A stretch of DNA of 64,000 bases from JALYTZ01 sp036559125 (GCA_036559125.1 DATBTT010000061.1:1-64000); one strand, 5' to 3'; numbered from the stretch's first letter, positions 49,928 through 59,761 are shown. Made by a program: numbers and translations. The notes: generated by a model not told the origin, from the sequence alone.

Positions 49928-51208
49928 ATGACCGTTGTCGAACAGGCCGCGACGCAGCGCGGCGACGTCAAAGACCGCAGCCTAGCCGAACAGGGGCGTT
50001 CGCGCATCGCCTGGGCGGCGTCGTACATGCCCGTGCTCGGGCAGATTCGCGAGCGTTTCGCTGCGCAGAAGCCGCTTACCGGCGTTCGCATCGGCGCCTG
50101 TTTGCACGTGACGACCGAGACGGCGAATCTCATGCTGGCCTTGCAGGCCGGCGGCGCCGAAATTGCGCTCTGTGCCTCGAATCCGCTCTCTACGCAGGAC
50201 GACGTTGCAGCCGCACTCTGCGACTACGGCATTCCGACCTTCGCGATCAAGGGTGAAGACGAGCAGACGTATTACAAACATATCGAAGCCGTGGTCGCGA
50301 CCAAACCGCAGATGTCGATGGACGACGGCTGCGATCTCGTAACGACGATCTACACCAAGCACAACGAGTTGCTGGCCGGCATGATCGGCGGATGCGAAGA
50401 GACGACCACCGGCGTCATTCGTCTCAAAGCGATGCAGAAGGATGGCGTGTTGCCGTATCCGGTCATCGCCGTGAACAACGCGCTGACCAAGCACATGTTC
50501 GACAACCGGTACGGAACCGGACAGTCGACGCTGGACGGCATCATTCGCGCGACCAACGTCTTGCTCGCGGGACGTACGATCGTCGTCGTGGGGTACGGCT
50601 GGTGCGGGCGGGGCGTCGCGTCGCGGGCCTCGGGCATGGGCGCCCACGTCGTCGTGACCGAAGTCGATCCGCGCAAAGCCCTCGAAGCCGTCATGGACGG
50701 GTATCGCGTCATGCCGATGTCGGATGCGGCTAAAATCGGCGACTTATTCGTTACGGTTACCGGCAATTATCACGTGATTCGCGAAGAGCACTTCAAGGTG
50801 ATGAAAGACGGCGCGCTCGTCTGCAATTCGGGTCATTTCAACGACGAGCTCGATCTGGACTCGATCGAGCGCCTCGCCAAGAGCAAAGCCGAGCCGCGCG
50901 CCTTCGTCGAGCAGTACGAAATGCACGACGGTCGTAAGATTTGCATCCTCGGCCAAGGCCGCTTGATCAATCTTGCGGCGGGCGAAGGCCATCCGGCGGC
51001 GGTCATGGATATGTCGTTTGCCAATCAAGGCATGTCGGCCGCATACCTCGCGCAAAACTATAAGTCGCTCGGCAAGCAAGTCTACGACGTGCCCGAAGAG
51101 ATCGACGAAGAAGTCGCGCAATTGAAACTGGCGTCGATGAACGTCGACGTCGACACGTTGACCCCCGAACAAGTGAAATACATGGCCTCGTGGTCGGAAG
51201 GAACTTAA
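49928..51208 (+). CDS. ahcY: Adenosylhomocysteinase
   Basis: The 426-residue NAD-dependent enzyme splits S-adenosylhomocysteine to adenosine and homocysteine. Motifs: ACLHVTTETANLMLAL, CASNPLSTQDDVAAAL, AVNNALTKHMFDNRYGTGQS, the NAD-binding VVVGYGWCGRGVA, and the C-terminal LTPEQVKYMASW. ATG 49928 follows GTGAGGAT. It is separated from metK by four bases, so AdoMet production and SAH removal are coupled. Confidence 0.97.
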   Translation: MTVVEQAATQRGDVKDRSLAEQGRSRIAWAASYMPVLGQIRERFAAQKPLTGVRIGACLHVTTETANLMLALQAGGAEIALCASNPLSTQDDVAAALCDYGIPTFAIKGEDEQTYYKHIEAVVATKPQMSMDDGCDLVTTIYTKHNELLAGMIGGCEETTTGVIRLKAMQKDGVLPYPVIAVNNALTKHMFDNRYGTGQSTLDGIIRATNVLLAGRTIVVVGYGWCGRGVASRASGMGAHVVVTEVDPRKALEAVMDGYRVMPMSDAAKIGDLFVTVTGNYHVIREEHFKVMKDGALVCNSGHFNDELDLDSIERLAKSKAEPRAFVEQYEMHDGRKICILGQGRLINLAAGEGHPAAVMDMSFANQGMSAAYLAQNYKSLGKQVYDVPEEIDEEVAQLKLASMNVDVDTLTPEQVKYMASWSEGT

Positions 51209-51212
51209 TCGC

Positions 51213-52430
<1,218 letters not shown>

Positions 52431-52456
52431 GTCACCCTGAGCCCGTCGAAGGGCGC
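52431..52456 (+). repeat. Dispersed repeat copy
   Basis: GTCACCCTGAGCCCGTCGAA followed by GGGCGC is a copy of the dispersed family, starting on the base after the metK stop codon. Confidence 0.75.
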
Positions 52457-52479
52457 ATGGTTACCCGCCGGACAAACCA

Positions 52480-52508
52480 AACGAGCCTTCTTGACCGGAA
52501 GGCTCGTT
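52480..52508 (+). terminator. Intrinsic terminator of the ahcY-metK operon
   Basis: AACGAGCCTTC (52480-52490) and GAAGGCTCGTT (52498-52508) form a perfect 11-pair stem with a seven-base loop. The stem ends in TT. A TTGACC in the loop, with TAGTAG 16 bases later, could also be a promoter for the next gene. Confidence 0.65.
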
Positions 52509-52570
52509 ATGCTAGTAGTGGTCCCACGAAGCGTGGGCGCCAACGTTTACCCAGACTCAAAGGAGATTTG

Positions 52571-53182
52571 ATGAGCACTCGGAGCAAACTTTCGGCACTG
52601 GCGTTGGCTGCGGCCCTCGGCGCGGGTGCGTTCGCTGCCACGCCGCTCACGGCGCAGGCCGCCTATTCCATCACGCTCTCGAAAGGCGACACGATCAACG
52701 CCTCTATGCAGGGCTCGCTCGATAGCGGTTCGGCACACGTCGGCGATCGCTTCACCATGCAAGTCGTCCAGCCATATCCCGAAAACGATCAAGACCTGGC
52801 CGGAGCCACGATTAACGGCGAAGTCATCAAGGTCACGCCCGCGGGCCAGGGGCGCAGCCCCGAGCTGGACCTCGCATTCAACACCATCACGCTGAGCAGC
52901 GGCGCGTCGTACCCGCTCGAAGCGCAAATGACCGGCGGCGGCCCGAAAAAGACGAACCGTAACGGTGGGCACGTCGCGCTGACGACGCTTGGCGGCATGA
53001 TTGCCGGCAACATAATCGGCAAGACCATCTTCCACACCAACGTCGGGGGCGCGGTGGGCGCGGCCGGCGGCTTCCTCACGGGCTACAACAAGAAATCCAA
53101 CGTCGTGCTCAACACGGGCACGAACGTAACGCTGACGCTCACCCGTCCGCTCGTCGTCCGCCGTCAGGCAAGTCACTACTAA
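52571..53182 (+). CDS. Secreted protein with glycine-rich hydrophobic segment, unknown function
   Basis: The 203-residue protein starts at ATG 52571 after AAAGGAG. It has a signal peptide (cleavage near AQA, residue 27), a beta-rich domain (ITLSKGDTINASMQGSLDSG to LAFNTITLSSG), and a Gly-rich hydrophobic segment. The segment contains LGGMIAGNIIGKTIF and VGGAVGAAGGFLTGY, like glycine-zipper membrane motifs. The tail is beta-strand-like. It may insert in or lie at the outer membrane. A CCCACG-AAG-CGTGGG hairpin lies in its 5' leader. Confidence 0.7.
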   Translation: MSTRSKLSALALAAALGAGAFAATPLTAQAAYSITLSKGDTINASMQGSLDSGSAHVGDRFTMQVVQPYPENDQDLAGATINGEVIKVTPAGQGRSPELDLAFNTITLSSGASYPLEAQMTGGGPKKTNRNGGHVALTTLGGMIAGNIIGKTIFHTNVGGAVGAAGGFLTGYNKKSNVVLNTGTNVTLTLTRPLVVRRQASHY

Positions 53183-53317
53183 AGCCCGCGAATAAGCCGG
53201 CTCCGGTTGCACGATACGGCGCTCGAGTATTCGAGCGCCGTTTCGCATACTCGTGCCTGGCTGGAAGGGTCGACGCAGGGGGCGCAGAACCAGCCCCTCG
53301 GCCCAATTGTGGTACGT

Positions 53318-53393
53318 TCCGGATTAGCTCAGTTGGTAGAGCAGCTGACTGTTAATCAGCGGGTCGCTGGTTCGAGTCCAGCATCCGGAGCCA
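53318..53393 (+). tRNA. tRNA-Asn (GTT anticodon)
   Basis: TCCGGAT (53318-53324) pairs with ATCCGGA (53383-53389) with discriminator G and an encoded CCA (53391-53393). The anticodon arm GCTGA/TCAGC encloses CTGTTAA with anticodon GTT. D-arm and T-arm (GGTTCGAGTCC) are normal. Confidence 0.96.
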
Positions 53394-53426
53394 TAAAAAA
53401 GAGCCCTCGCGCACGCGAGGGCTCTT
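53394..53426 (-). terminator. Strong hairpin terminator reading on the minus strand
   Basis: AAGAGCCCTCGC (53399-53410) pairs with GCGAGGGCTCTT (53415-53426). Six A residues precede it on the plus strand, giving a U-tract on minus-strand RNA. It lies 70 bases downstream of the minus-strand toxin-antitoxin remnant and may have been its terminator; it also closes the tRNA-Asn unit in hairpin form. Confidence 0.6.
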
Positions 53427-53493
53427 GACGTCGGGCGCTCATTGGGCCGGCTATTTCGCCGGAAGTAACTTCAAAAATGCCTCGAGGAATGGT

Positions 53494-53865
53494 TCAGGCG
53501 TTCCATGGTTTAGCGATCGACACGCCGGTGTTCGCAAAATGCTTGTTGTTGCGCGTAACCAGGCTTAGATCATGGTGCAGCGCTGTAGCCGCAAGCAGGG
53601 GAGTCGATAGTCGAAATCATGATGCCTTTGGGTTGGAGAGCCGCGAGGAGGCGTCCCCAGCGATCCGCGACAGCGGAATCGAATAACAAGACGCGGCCTG
53701 CAAACTGCAATGGCAGCGCTGAAGTAAACCAAGATTCCAATTTGGCAGCTTTTGCGCGCCGACTGGTAGGTCTATTATTTTGCGAAGCTCGCAGAGCGTT
53801 ACAAGTAGATCTTGCGCCGCTTTCATGCTTTCCGAAATGGCACACGCTTCAATGAGAAAAGCCCC
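53494..53865 (-). pseudogene. VapC-like PIN-domain toxin, frameshifted and partly deleted
   Basis: Three frames together resemble a PIN toxin. First comes LIEACAISE, joined after an apparent deletion to LCELRKIIDLPVGAQK. Then, in another frame, LESWFTSALPLQFAGRVLLFD and SAVADRWGRLLAALQ. After a run of four G on the plus strand (53598-53601) the third frame gives LLAATALHHDLSLVTRNNKH, ending FANTGVSIAKPWNA and stop. The first acidic residue motif is degenerate and the protein cannot be made intact. It follows an antitoxin remnant, in the usual gene order. Confidence 0.7.
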
Positions 53866-53997
53866 TCAAATCTCGATCTCACGAAAATCACCGGGCAGGC
53901 GTTCGAGGTGGGGACGGGCGCCGACCAGCCGTGAGTTCTGGAAGAATTCGAAGAGGTTCTTCGGCGGTTTTACTTCCTGAACGATCGCATTGTAGCC
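53866..53997 (-). pseudogene. C-terminal fragment of a Phd/YefM-type antitoxin
   Basis: An open frame without a start encodes YNAIVQEVKPPKNLFEFFQN and SRLVGARPHLERLPGDFREI before the stop. FFxxSxLVGAxxxLERxxxxxREIEI is the toxin-binding tail of prevent-host-death antitoxins. The DNA-binding N-terminal half is missing. It lies directly upstream of the vapC remnant. Confidence 0.65.
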
Positions 53998-54456
53998 AAT
54001 CGCGCTACACAATGAGCACAGTGCAAGCGAGTCCGAGGACCCTCGTTCCGAAGTCGTGGTTCGACGTAGGGATTCCAGGCGTCTTATCGTGTCATATACC
54101 GCAGCCCGGATGTGCCGCGAAAGGGCACAGACCTTCGGCAGGGCCGCCGTAGGTCCTTAGTCACACCAAGCTGAACGGTTTTCGTCGGATGGAAGCCGGC
54201 TGGTGGGGCGCCGTGCGATCCGTGCCCGGTATCGTGCCGGTTCCCCGCCCGGGTGGCTGCCATTTTTTAAAACATTGCACTTTGAAGGGATTCTCGAATG
54301 CTTCACGCCTTATTGGCTTTTGCCGCACACGCTGCCCAGATTATCATTGCCTGCTCGACGGGTGGTTCGTCGGGAGCCTAACCTAAAAAAGGGAAGGTCG
54401 CAAAGCGGGCTGACCGAACCTTCCGGTTCACGAGTTGGACGGGTGCCTGTCGCCGG
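53998..54456 (+). other. Intergenic region without a recognisable gene
   Basis: About 460 bases carry only frames with atypical composition. Visible structure: a small hairpin TGTGCC-GCGAAA-GGGCACA near 54114-54132, a T-run TTTTTTAAAA near 54266, and the terminator-like hairpin at 54386-54424. It probably contains decayed remains linked to the toxin-antitoxin locus and the promoter of the following gene. Confidence 0.5.
54386..54424 (-). terminator. Hairpin with U-tract on the minus strand
   Basis: GGAAGGT (54392-54398) pairs with ACCTTCC (54418-54424), with a possible inner CGCAAAGCG stem. Six A residues at the plus-strand 5' side give a U-tract on minus-strand RNA. No minus-strand gene is visible upstream. 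Confidence 0.4.
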
Positions 54457-55836
54457 GTGCCCGCCGCAGTTCGTTTCGGGGGTGTGCTCGTTATCAAAAG
54501 CCAGATCGTACGAATCGTTCCGAAGTTGCGACCGTTTGAAGATGCGGCGCTTGCGTTTTCCCTTGGCCGAAATGCGGAGTGTTTGTCGGCGCTCCATCAT
54601 CATCAGACGTTCGAAGCTTGTATCCTGCGTACGCGCGCATTATTGCGCTTGCGCCGCCTGCGCGAAGCCGAACGATCTATCCGCAGCGCGCAGCCGCGCC
54701 CCAACCATCAAGGCGACGTTGCCCGGTGTTACATGCTGCTGGCTACAACGCTCGCGCGATGTGGGGACCAGGACGGCGCCGATGCTGCATTCCTTGACGC
54801 GCGCGCCTTCGGGTTGAGCGTTCCATCCGGCGCGCTTCATGCCGAGATAGCGCTGTACCAGGCGCATTCCGCATGGATTCGCCGCGATTTTGATTCGGTC
54901 AACCGGATCGCGGCGGAGGCGTTCGCTGCGCGCGACTCGGCATGTGACGAGCCGCATTGCCTTCCGTTGTTCGTTTCCCGCGCGCTGATGTACGAATTGC
55001 AGGGCCTCGTCGCCGCTCACATCGGCAATTTTCCCGATCAACTCGCGTTTCTGCGTTCCGGACTTCTCGAATTGACGAGCCTCGCCGAACGAGACGTGTG
55101 GGTTGAATCCAGCCTACTCGACAATCTTTCCGTAACCGTTTCGGATTTGCACGTCCCGCACATTGCCAATCGCGTACGCGACCTCGCCGATTCGCTTCCC
55201 TGGAGCGAAGAAACGCATCTGCGAGCATATAACGTCTATCGGTCTCTCGGTTGGTCGGCGGCGTTATCGGGTGACGCTCAAACCGCCATGCGAGATCTTC
55301 GCGAAGCTCACGCATTTGCGTCAAATCCCGCATGGCAAATCGAAGCATTGCTCGACCGATCGTACTTATTTCGAGAACTGGGCGAATGGACCGCCTCGCA
55401 CGATCGCCTCGATGAGGCGCATCGGCTCGCTCAAAGCATGGATTGGAGCCAGGCGGACGGCGAAGAGCGTTTGGCTCTCCTGTGGCTGGCCGAAAACATG
55501 GCCGCTCACGGCATGATGAATGCGACAACGATCGTCGAGCAATACAAGGGCATCCGCAAGCCGCTCGATCGCAATTTCGCATACGCAACCGACAAACGGT
55601 ACAAAGCGCTCGAACTCGATGCGCTCGGCGCCGTTGCGTCCTCGGCCGGTCAGAAGAACCGTGGCTTAGATATGTTACGTCAGGCGCAGACGATATGGTC
55701 GTCGCTTGGTTTTGATTGGCGCGCCGCAAAATCTGCGCGCACGATCGCGCGAGCTTCCGGGTCTCTGGTTGACGCGGACGAAGCAAGAAAGCACGCCGCA
55801 CGATGGCCGGCAAGTTGGTTGGCGCGCCCGGCTTAG
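54457..55836 (+). CDS. Helical-repeat (TPR-like) protein of unknown function
   Basis: The protein has up to 459 residues with GTG 54484 as a plausible shorter start (VLVIKSQIV). It has no signal peptide. Most of it is built of helix pairs resembling TPRs, e.g. ILRTRALLRLRRLREAERSI, ATTLARCGDQDGADAAFLDA and DALGAVASSAGQKNRGLDML. Such arrays occur in the sensor parts of transcription regulators, but no DNA-binding domain is present. The 3' end overlaps the next gene by 34 bases. Confidence 0.65.
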   Translation: MPAAVRFGGVLVIKSQIVRIVPKLRPFEDAALAFSLGRNAECLSALHHHQTFEACILRTRALLRLRRLREAERSIRSAQPRPNHQGDVARCYMLLATTLARCGDQDGADAAFLDARAFGLSVPSGALHAEIALYQAHSAWIRRDFDSVNRIAAEAFAARDSACDEPHCLPLFVSRALMYELQGLVAAHIGNFPDQLAFLRSGLLELTSLAERDVWVESSLLDNLSVTVSDLHVPHIANRVRDLADSLPWSEETHLRAYNVYRSLGWSAALSGDAQTAMRDLREAHAFASNPAWQIEALLDRSYLFRELGEWTASHDRLDEAHRLAQSMDWSQADGEERLALLWLAENMAAHGMMNATTIVEQYKGIRKPLDRNFAYATDKRYKALELDALGAVASSAGQKNRGLDMLRQAQTIWSSLGFDWRAAKSARTIARASGSLVDADEARKHAARWPASWLARPA

Positions 55837-56552
55837 AGCAACCGACCCAGTTCAAGACAATTACGCACGTGCACTCGTCACCGTTTTGTACGACGCTGCG
55901 CGAAAACATCGGTCCGGCCATCGGCGCGCTTATCCAAAACAACATTGCCATCGGCAACGGCAGAGCGCTGTTTTTAAAAATGGCGCGCGACCGCTATTTG
56001 AGCGGAGCGCCTGGGATGGCGCTCGATATGGACATGGTCCCCCTCGATCGCCTCGTTGGGGGAATGGTAAAGAATCTTGCCGCCACCGACGCGGCGCTCG
56101 ACGATTCCCAACGCTTTCCCGCCCAGCCAGGAACGCAACAGGAGCGGCGGCTCATTGAGATGCGCAAAGAACTTGAAGCGATCGCCGATCGTCAGCGTCA
56201 GGCGCTGAACATTTTGAGTGGTACCTACTACGGCTACACCTCGAACGAATTGTTACAGCGTGGAAATGACGTAACCTCGGCCGTGGACCCGCATGCAAAA
56301 CAACCGAAAGAGGCGCCGTTTCTGGCCCTGGTGGATATCCCGCCGTCGAAAAACATATCCGCCTCGACGGCAGCGACGCCCGCGCCGCTCGCTACCATCG
56401 TCCCGACGATCGACATCGGCCTGATAGGCCTCACGCAATACACGGCGCTCTTTAACGGGCTAACAACATATCAGATTCGAGAGGAACCTCTCGAATCGCA
56501 GGCTACGCGAACGATTCTCGAGTCCGCCGCGGAATGCAAGAATTCTAGCTAG
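55803..56552 (+). CDS. Protein of unknown function, overlapping the TPR-like gene
   Basis: The frame gives 249 residues from ATG 55803. The first 15 residues are encoded within the end of the previous gene, and the protein seems to begin abruptly at ITHVHSSPFCTTLRENIGPA. The middle is helical (LVGGMVKNLAATDAALDDSQ, ELEAIADRQRQALNILSG); the C-terminal third is Pro/Ala-rich with no membrane segment. No export signal is present although the composition looks like an exported protein. An original N-terminus may be lost. Family unknown. Confidence 0.55.
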   Translation: MAGKLVGAPGLEQPTQFKTITHVHSSPFCTTLRENIGPAIGALIQNNIAIGNGRALFLKMARDRYLSGAPGMALDMDMVPLDRLVGGMVKNLAATDAALDDSQRFPAQPGTQQERRLIEMRKELEAIADRQRQALNILSGTYYGYTSNELLQRGNDVTSAVDPHAKQPKEAPFLALVDIPPSKNISASTAATPAPLATIVPTIDIGLIGLTQYTALFNGLTTYQIREEPLESQATRTILESAAECKNSS

Positions 56553-57087
56553 ACGGACGCGGTGACGCCGGTGCACGCCGGGGTTGCGGTGCCGGCTGCG
56601 TGTCTTTATCCGCGCGGTCCGGAACGTAGCGCGCGCCGTAGAATCGATCTCCCCAATACGGATTATTCCAATACGGATTCCCAAAATACGGATTGTAGAA
56701 CGCCGGATTGGAATAGCCGAATCCGTAGAAGGCCGGCCTTGGCAGGTAAGCCGGCGAGGCGGCTACCAGGTGATATGGCGTGTCGATTTCATTGGCGGCA
56801 AGCGTTCCCGGCTGCGCGTTTCCCAAGATCGTGACGTGCATTCCGGCGGTCAACGTTAGACCGGTTGGATTTATGATCGTGCCGTGATGCAACGTTACGT
56901 CGTGAATGTGACCGCGCGCATCGCGCAAATGCAGATCGAAGCGCCCGTCGAATGCGGTGACGACGCCTTTGATTTTCGTCTCCCGGATCGGTTGCGCAGC
57001 ATGCGAGGTGGCCGGCGTCAAGCACAATGCTGCAAGGGCCATCGTCGCGCAGGCGATCCGACGGAAAGTGATGGGTGAGCAGGTCAT
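56545..57087 (-). CDS. Secreted protein with Tyr/Pro/Asn-rich C-terminal region
   Basis: The 180-residue protein has a signal peptide (cleavage near SHA, residue 30) and an OB-like beta domain. That domain resembles DUF5666-type modules (IKGVVTAFDGRFDLHLRDAR, HVTILGNAQPG). The aromatic region has repeated NPY/NPYW units (NPAFYNPYFGNPYWNNPYW) and a Pro-rich basic tail. The repeats are visible in DNA as four related CAATACGGATT-like units. Surface or matrix role inferred. The 3' end overlaps the previous gene by eight bases on the other strand. Confidence 0.7.
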   Translation of the reverse strand: MTCSPITFRRIACATMALAALCLTPATSHAAQPIRETKIKGVVTAFDGRFDLHLRDARGHIHDVTLHHGTIINPTGLTLTAGMHVTILGNAQPGTLAANEIDTPYHLVAASPAYLPRPAFYGFGYSNPAFYNPYFGNPYWNNPYWGDRFYGARYVPDRADKDTQPAPQPRRAPASPRPSS

Positions 57088-57178
57088 AGCACTCTCTAAG
57101 ACACGCCGGAGCGCGCGAAAGTGCCAATCGCGGCAAGGACGCCGAGGCCACGCTTATTTCAAGCTTTCGCTCAATATC

Positions 57179-57208
57179 AAAGGCCGCCGGTAAACAGCGG
57201 CGGTCTTT
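57179..57208 (-). terminator. Terminator after cydAB
   Basis: AAAGGCCGCCG (57179-57189) pairs with CGGCGGTCTTT (57198-57208) at all but a wobble position, loop eight bases, with T residues on either strand. It lies about 95 bases beyond the cydB stop in the minus direction. Confidence 0.6.
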
Positions 57209-57302
57209 GGTGGCCCATCCTTGGTGCGGTTGCATTCATTGATGATGGGATTTGATCCTAACACGCGCAACGTGGCAAACGATTGATACGTATAGACTAT
57301 GC

Positions 57303-58298
57303 CTACACGGTTATTTTGCGCATCATTCGCCGTGTCACCAGCACCGTGTACGCCACGACGACGCACAATCCGACGATCACAACGGCCAGCGTCGTAGCCA
57401 GCGCCACGGCCGACGGGGCGGCGTCGGTTATGCTCAAGCCGCTTCGCTGCGCGGGATATCCCGGCAGAATGTACGGGTACATCGTGCCGGCCGATACGAC
57501 GAGCAGCGACGCAAGGAAGATCGACGACGCCGCAAACGCTCGCCCGGCGTGTCCTCGCGCGTTCGCTACGCGCAGCGCGATTAAGGTGGCTAGGCTTACC
57601 ACGGGCATGAAGGCGAGCCAAGCATGCACGCCATGAGCCGGAAGCGACCAGCGCTGCGCGATCGTGGCTGCGGACGTCGCAACGTATAACGCGAGCACGA
57701 TCCACCAAAGCATTCCGATTAGCGTCCGGCTCCGTTGTGCCGGCGGCCCGTCGATGCGCAAGCGAACCCACGTGGCACCATGTTGGGCCACCGCAGCCAC
57801 CGCGAGGGCGCCGACGCCGAGTGCGTACGGGTTGAGCAAGAAGCCGAAGGTTCCCAGAAAGTACCCGTTCGCATCGAGCGGAAGTCCGCGCACGATGTTT
57901 CCCAACGCAATACCGAAGAGCAAGATCAGCAGCGTGCTCGACGCCGCGAAGCAAAAATCCCAGAACCCGTGCCACATCTCGCTTACAAAGTGGCTGCGCA
58001 GTTCGAGCGCGATTCCGCGAAACATCAACAGCCACAACACGACCATGAAGGGTAGATAAAAGCCGGAAAACGACGACGCGTATGCCTGCGGAAAAAGCGC
58101 AAACAGCGAGGCACCGGCAGCGATCAGCCACACTTCGTTGCCGTTCCAGAAGGGTCCGATGCTTTCCATCGAAGCCGCTCGTTCCTCACTGGTGCGAGCG
58201 ATCAGCGGCGTGATCGCCGCAGTTCCCAGATCGTAGCCGTCGAGCAGCACGTACGCCGTCACCATGACGGCGAGCAAAACGAACGCCGTCGTACTCAT
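57303..58298 (-). CDS. cydB: Cytochrome bd ubiquinol oxidase subunit II
   Basis: The 331-residue protein has about eight transmembrane helices. Key segments: VLLDGYDLGTAAITPLIART, SIGPFWNGNEVWLIAAGASL, FALFPQAYASSFSGFYLPFM and RGIALELRSHF. It partners CydA to reduce oxygen with quinol. ATG 58298 overlaps the cydA stop by four bases (ATGA). The frame is open upstream inside cydA, but this is shadow. Confidence 0.95.
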   Translation of the reverse strand: MSTTAFVLLAVMVTAYVLLDGYDLGTAAITPLIARTSEERAASMESIGPFWNGNEVWLIAAGASLFALFPQAYASSFSGFYLPFMVVLWLLMFRGIALELRSHFVSEMWHGFWDFCFAASSTLLILLFGIALGNIVRGLPLDANGYFLGTFGFLLNPYALGVGALAVAAVAQHGATWVRLRIDGPPAQRSRTLIGMLWWIVLALYVATSAATIAQRWSLPAHGVHAWLAFMPVVSLATLIALRVANARGHAGRAFAASSIFLASLLVVSAGTMYPYILPGYPAQRSGLSITDAAPSAVALATTLAVVIVGLCVVVAYTVLVTRRMMRKITV

Positions 58299-59644
58299 AT
58301 CGTTGATTCCACCGCCGCAACCACGGGCGCGCCTTTCGCAGCAGGTCCGATTCCGATCTCCCGCAGGGTCAGGAGCAGAAACAGGACGCCGAGCACGAAG
58401 TACATGCCGACAAACCCGATGAGCGTGAAAATGGTCTCGCCGGCCGCGACGTTGCCTGAGACCGCAGTACCGGTCTTGATCAAACCATACACGATCCAAG
58501 GTTGTCGTCCGACTTCGGTAACGACCCACCCCGCCTCGTTGGCGATGTACGGAAACGGCATCGCGAGCATCAATAACCACAGTAGCCAGCGCGCTCGAAA
58601 GAGCTGCTTGCGCCATAGCAGCAGCACGGCGAGTGCCGCCAAACCGAGCAAGACGGTGCCCAGGCCGACCATCATGTGATAGGCATAATATGTAAGCTCG
58701 ACGGGCGGCCACAATTCAGTCGCATAGGTACGTAGCCCGTTGACGTTCGCGCGGAAATTTCCGTAGGCCAGAAAACTGAGTACGTCGGGCACGAAAACCG
58801 GATCGATCAGGGTTTGGTTCTGCGTATCGGGCATGCCGATGATTGCCAGCGGTGCGCCCTTTTCCGATGCGAAGAGCCCTTCCATCGCGGCGAGCTTTAC
58901 GGGCTGATACGTGGTGACGTCGGCGCTGTTACGGTCGCCGGTCGGGAAGATGGCAAGCGCCGAAAAAACGCAGGCAACGACCGCCCCGGAGGCCACGAAG
59001 CGGCGCCCCAGGTCCTCGTCGCGGCGCGCGAGCAGATAGTACGCGCCGACTCCGCAAACGACGAATCCGCCGGCGACGATCGCGCCGGTCAAAACGTGCG
59101 CGAATTGCCATTGCGCGAACGGTGAGAACAGTACCGCAGTGAGGCTCTTCAGTTCGATGCGCCCGTGCGAGCCCACCGCGTAGCCTACCGGATGTTGCAT
59201 CCATGCATCGGTGGCAACGATGAAAAATCCCGAAAGCCACGAACCGAGCCACACGAGAATCGCCGAAATCAGATAGAAGGCCGGAGCCACGACGCGCTTC
59301 CCGTACAACAGCACGCCGAGAAAGACCGACTCCAGAAAGAACGCGTAGACGCCTTCCATAGCCAACGGCTGTCCGATCACGCCGCCGGTTCTCGCCGAAA
59401 AGACCGCCCAATTCGTGCCGAACTGGAACTCCATCGGAATGCCCGTCACGACGCCGGTTGCAAAATTGATTGCAAAGATTTTCGTCCAAAACCGCGCGGC
59501 CGCTTCGGCTTGGGCGTCGCCGCGCATCGCCTGGAACGTGTACCAGGCGATGAATGGTGCCAGACCCATCGTCCCGATCGGAAAAAGATAATGAAACATT
59601 ATCGTAAACGCAAATTGCAAACGATCGACGGAGACGACGTCCAT
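58295..59644 (-). CDS. cydA: Cytochrome bd ubiquinol oxidase subunit I
   Basis: The 449-residue subunit carries the haems. It begins RLQFAFTIMFHYLFPIGTMG with the haem b595 His, then GVVTGIPMEFQFGTNW, WQFAHVLTGAIVAGG with the b558 His, and NEAGWVVTEVGRQPWIVYGL. Length and missing insert suggest the short-Q-loop form. ATG 59644 follows GAGGTGCT. A bd oxidase plus SCO proteins elsewhere suggests that haem-copper and bd oxidases both occur. Confidence 0.96.
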   Translation of the reverse strand: MDVVSVDRLQFAFTIMFHYLFPIGTMGLAPFIAWYTFQAMRGDAQAEAAARFWTKIFAINFATGVVTGIPMEFQFGTNWAVFSARTGGVIGQPLAMEGVYAFFLESVFLGVLLYGKRVVAPAFYLISAILVWLGSWLSGFFIVATDAWMQHPVGYAVGSHGRIELKSLTAVLFSPFAQWQFAHVLTGAIVAGGFVVCGVGAYYLLARRDEDLGRRFVASGAVVACVFSALAIFPTGDRNSADVTTYQPVKLAAMEGLFASEKGAPLAIIGMPDTQNQTLIDPVFVPDVLSFLAYGNFRANVNGLRTYATELWPPVELTYYAYHMMVGLGTVLLGLAALAVLLLWRKQLFRARWLLWLLMLAMPFPYIANEAGWVVTEVGRQPWIVYGLIKTGTAVSGNVAAGETIFTLIGFVGMYFVLGVLFLLLTLREIGIGPAAKGAPVVAAVESTI

Positions 59645-59749
59645 GAGCACCTCGTTTCGAGCAGGCGTCGGACTATGGAGCAATTCTAGCGCACAAAGGT
59701 GCGCTCCCATGCGGCATTAGTCGCGCAGGGGCACCTCGATCGTGCAGCG

Positions 59750-59755
59750 TAGCGT
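59750..59755 (+). promoter_or_regulatory. Candidate -10 element of a leaderless transcript
   Basis: TAGCGT lies six bases before ATG 59762, with no properly spaced ribosome binding site. No strong -35 is visible. Weak evidence on its own; see the related sites. Confidence 0.3.
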
Positions 59756-59761
59756 CGTAGG

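Noticed and set aside
53207..53480. tRNA-Asn as attachment site of an integrated element next to the toxin-antitoxin remnant
   Set aside because: No repeat of the tRNA 3' end was seen downstream to 54.5 kb, and no integrase gene is present.
53477..53855. Short plus-strand frames in the toxin-antitoxin remnant
   Set aside because: They are antisense to the recognisable PIN toxin sequence and have no start signals or family similarity.
54189..54386. Short plus-strand frames before the TPR-like gene
   Set aside because: Composition unlike neighbours, no ribosome binding site and no similarity; treated as non-coding.
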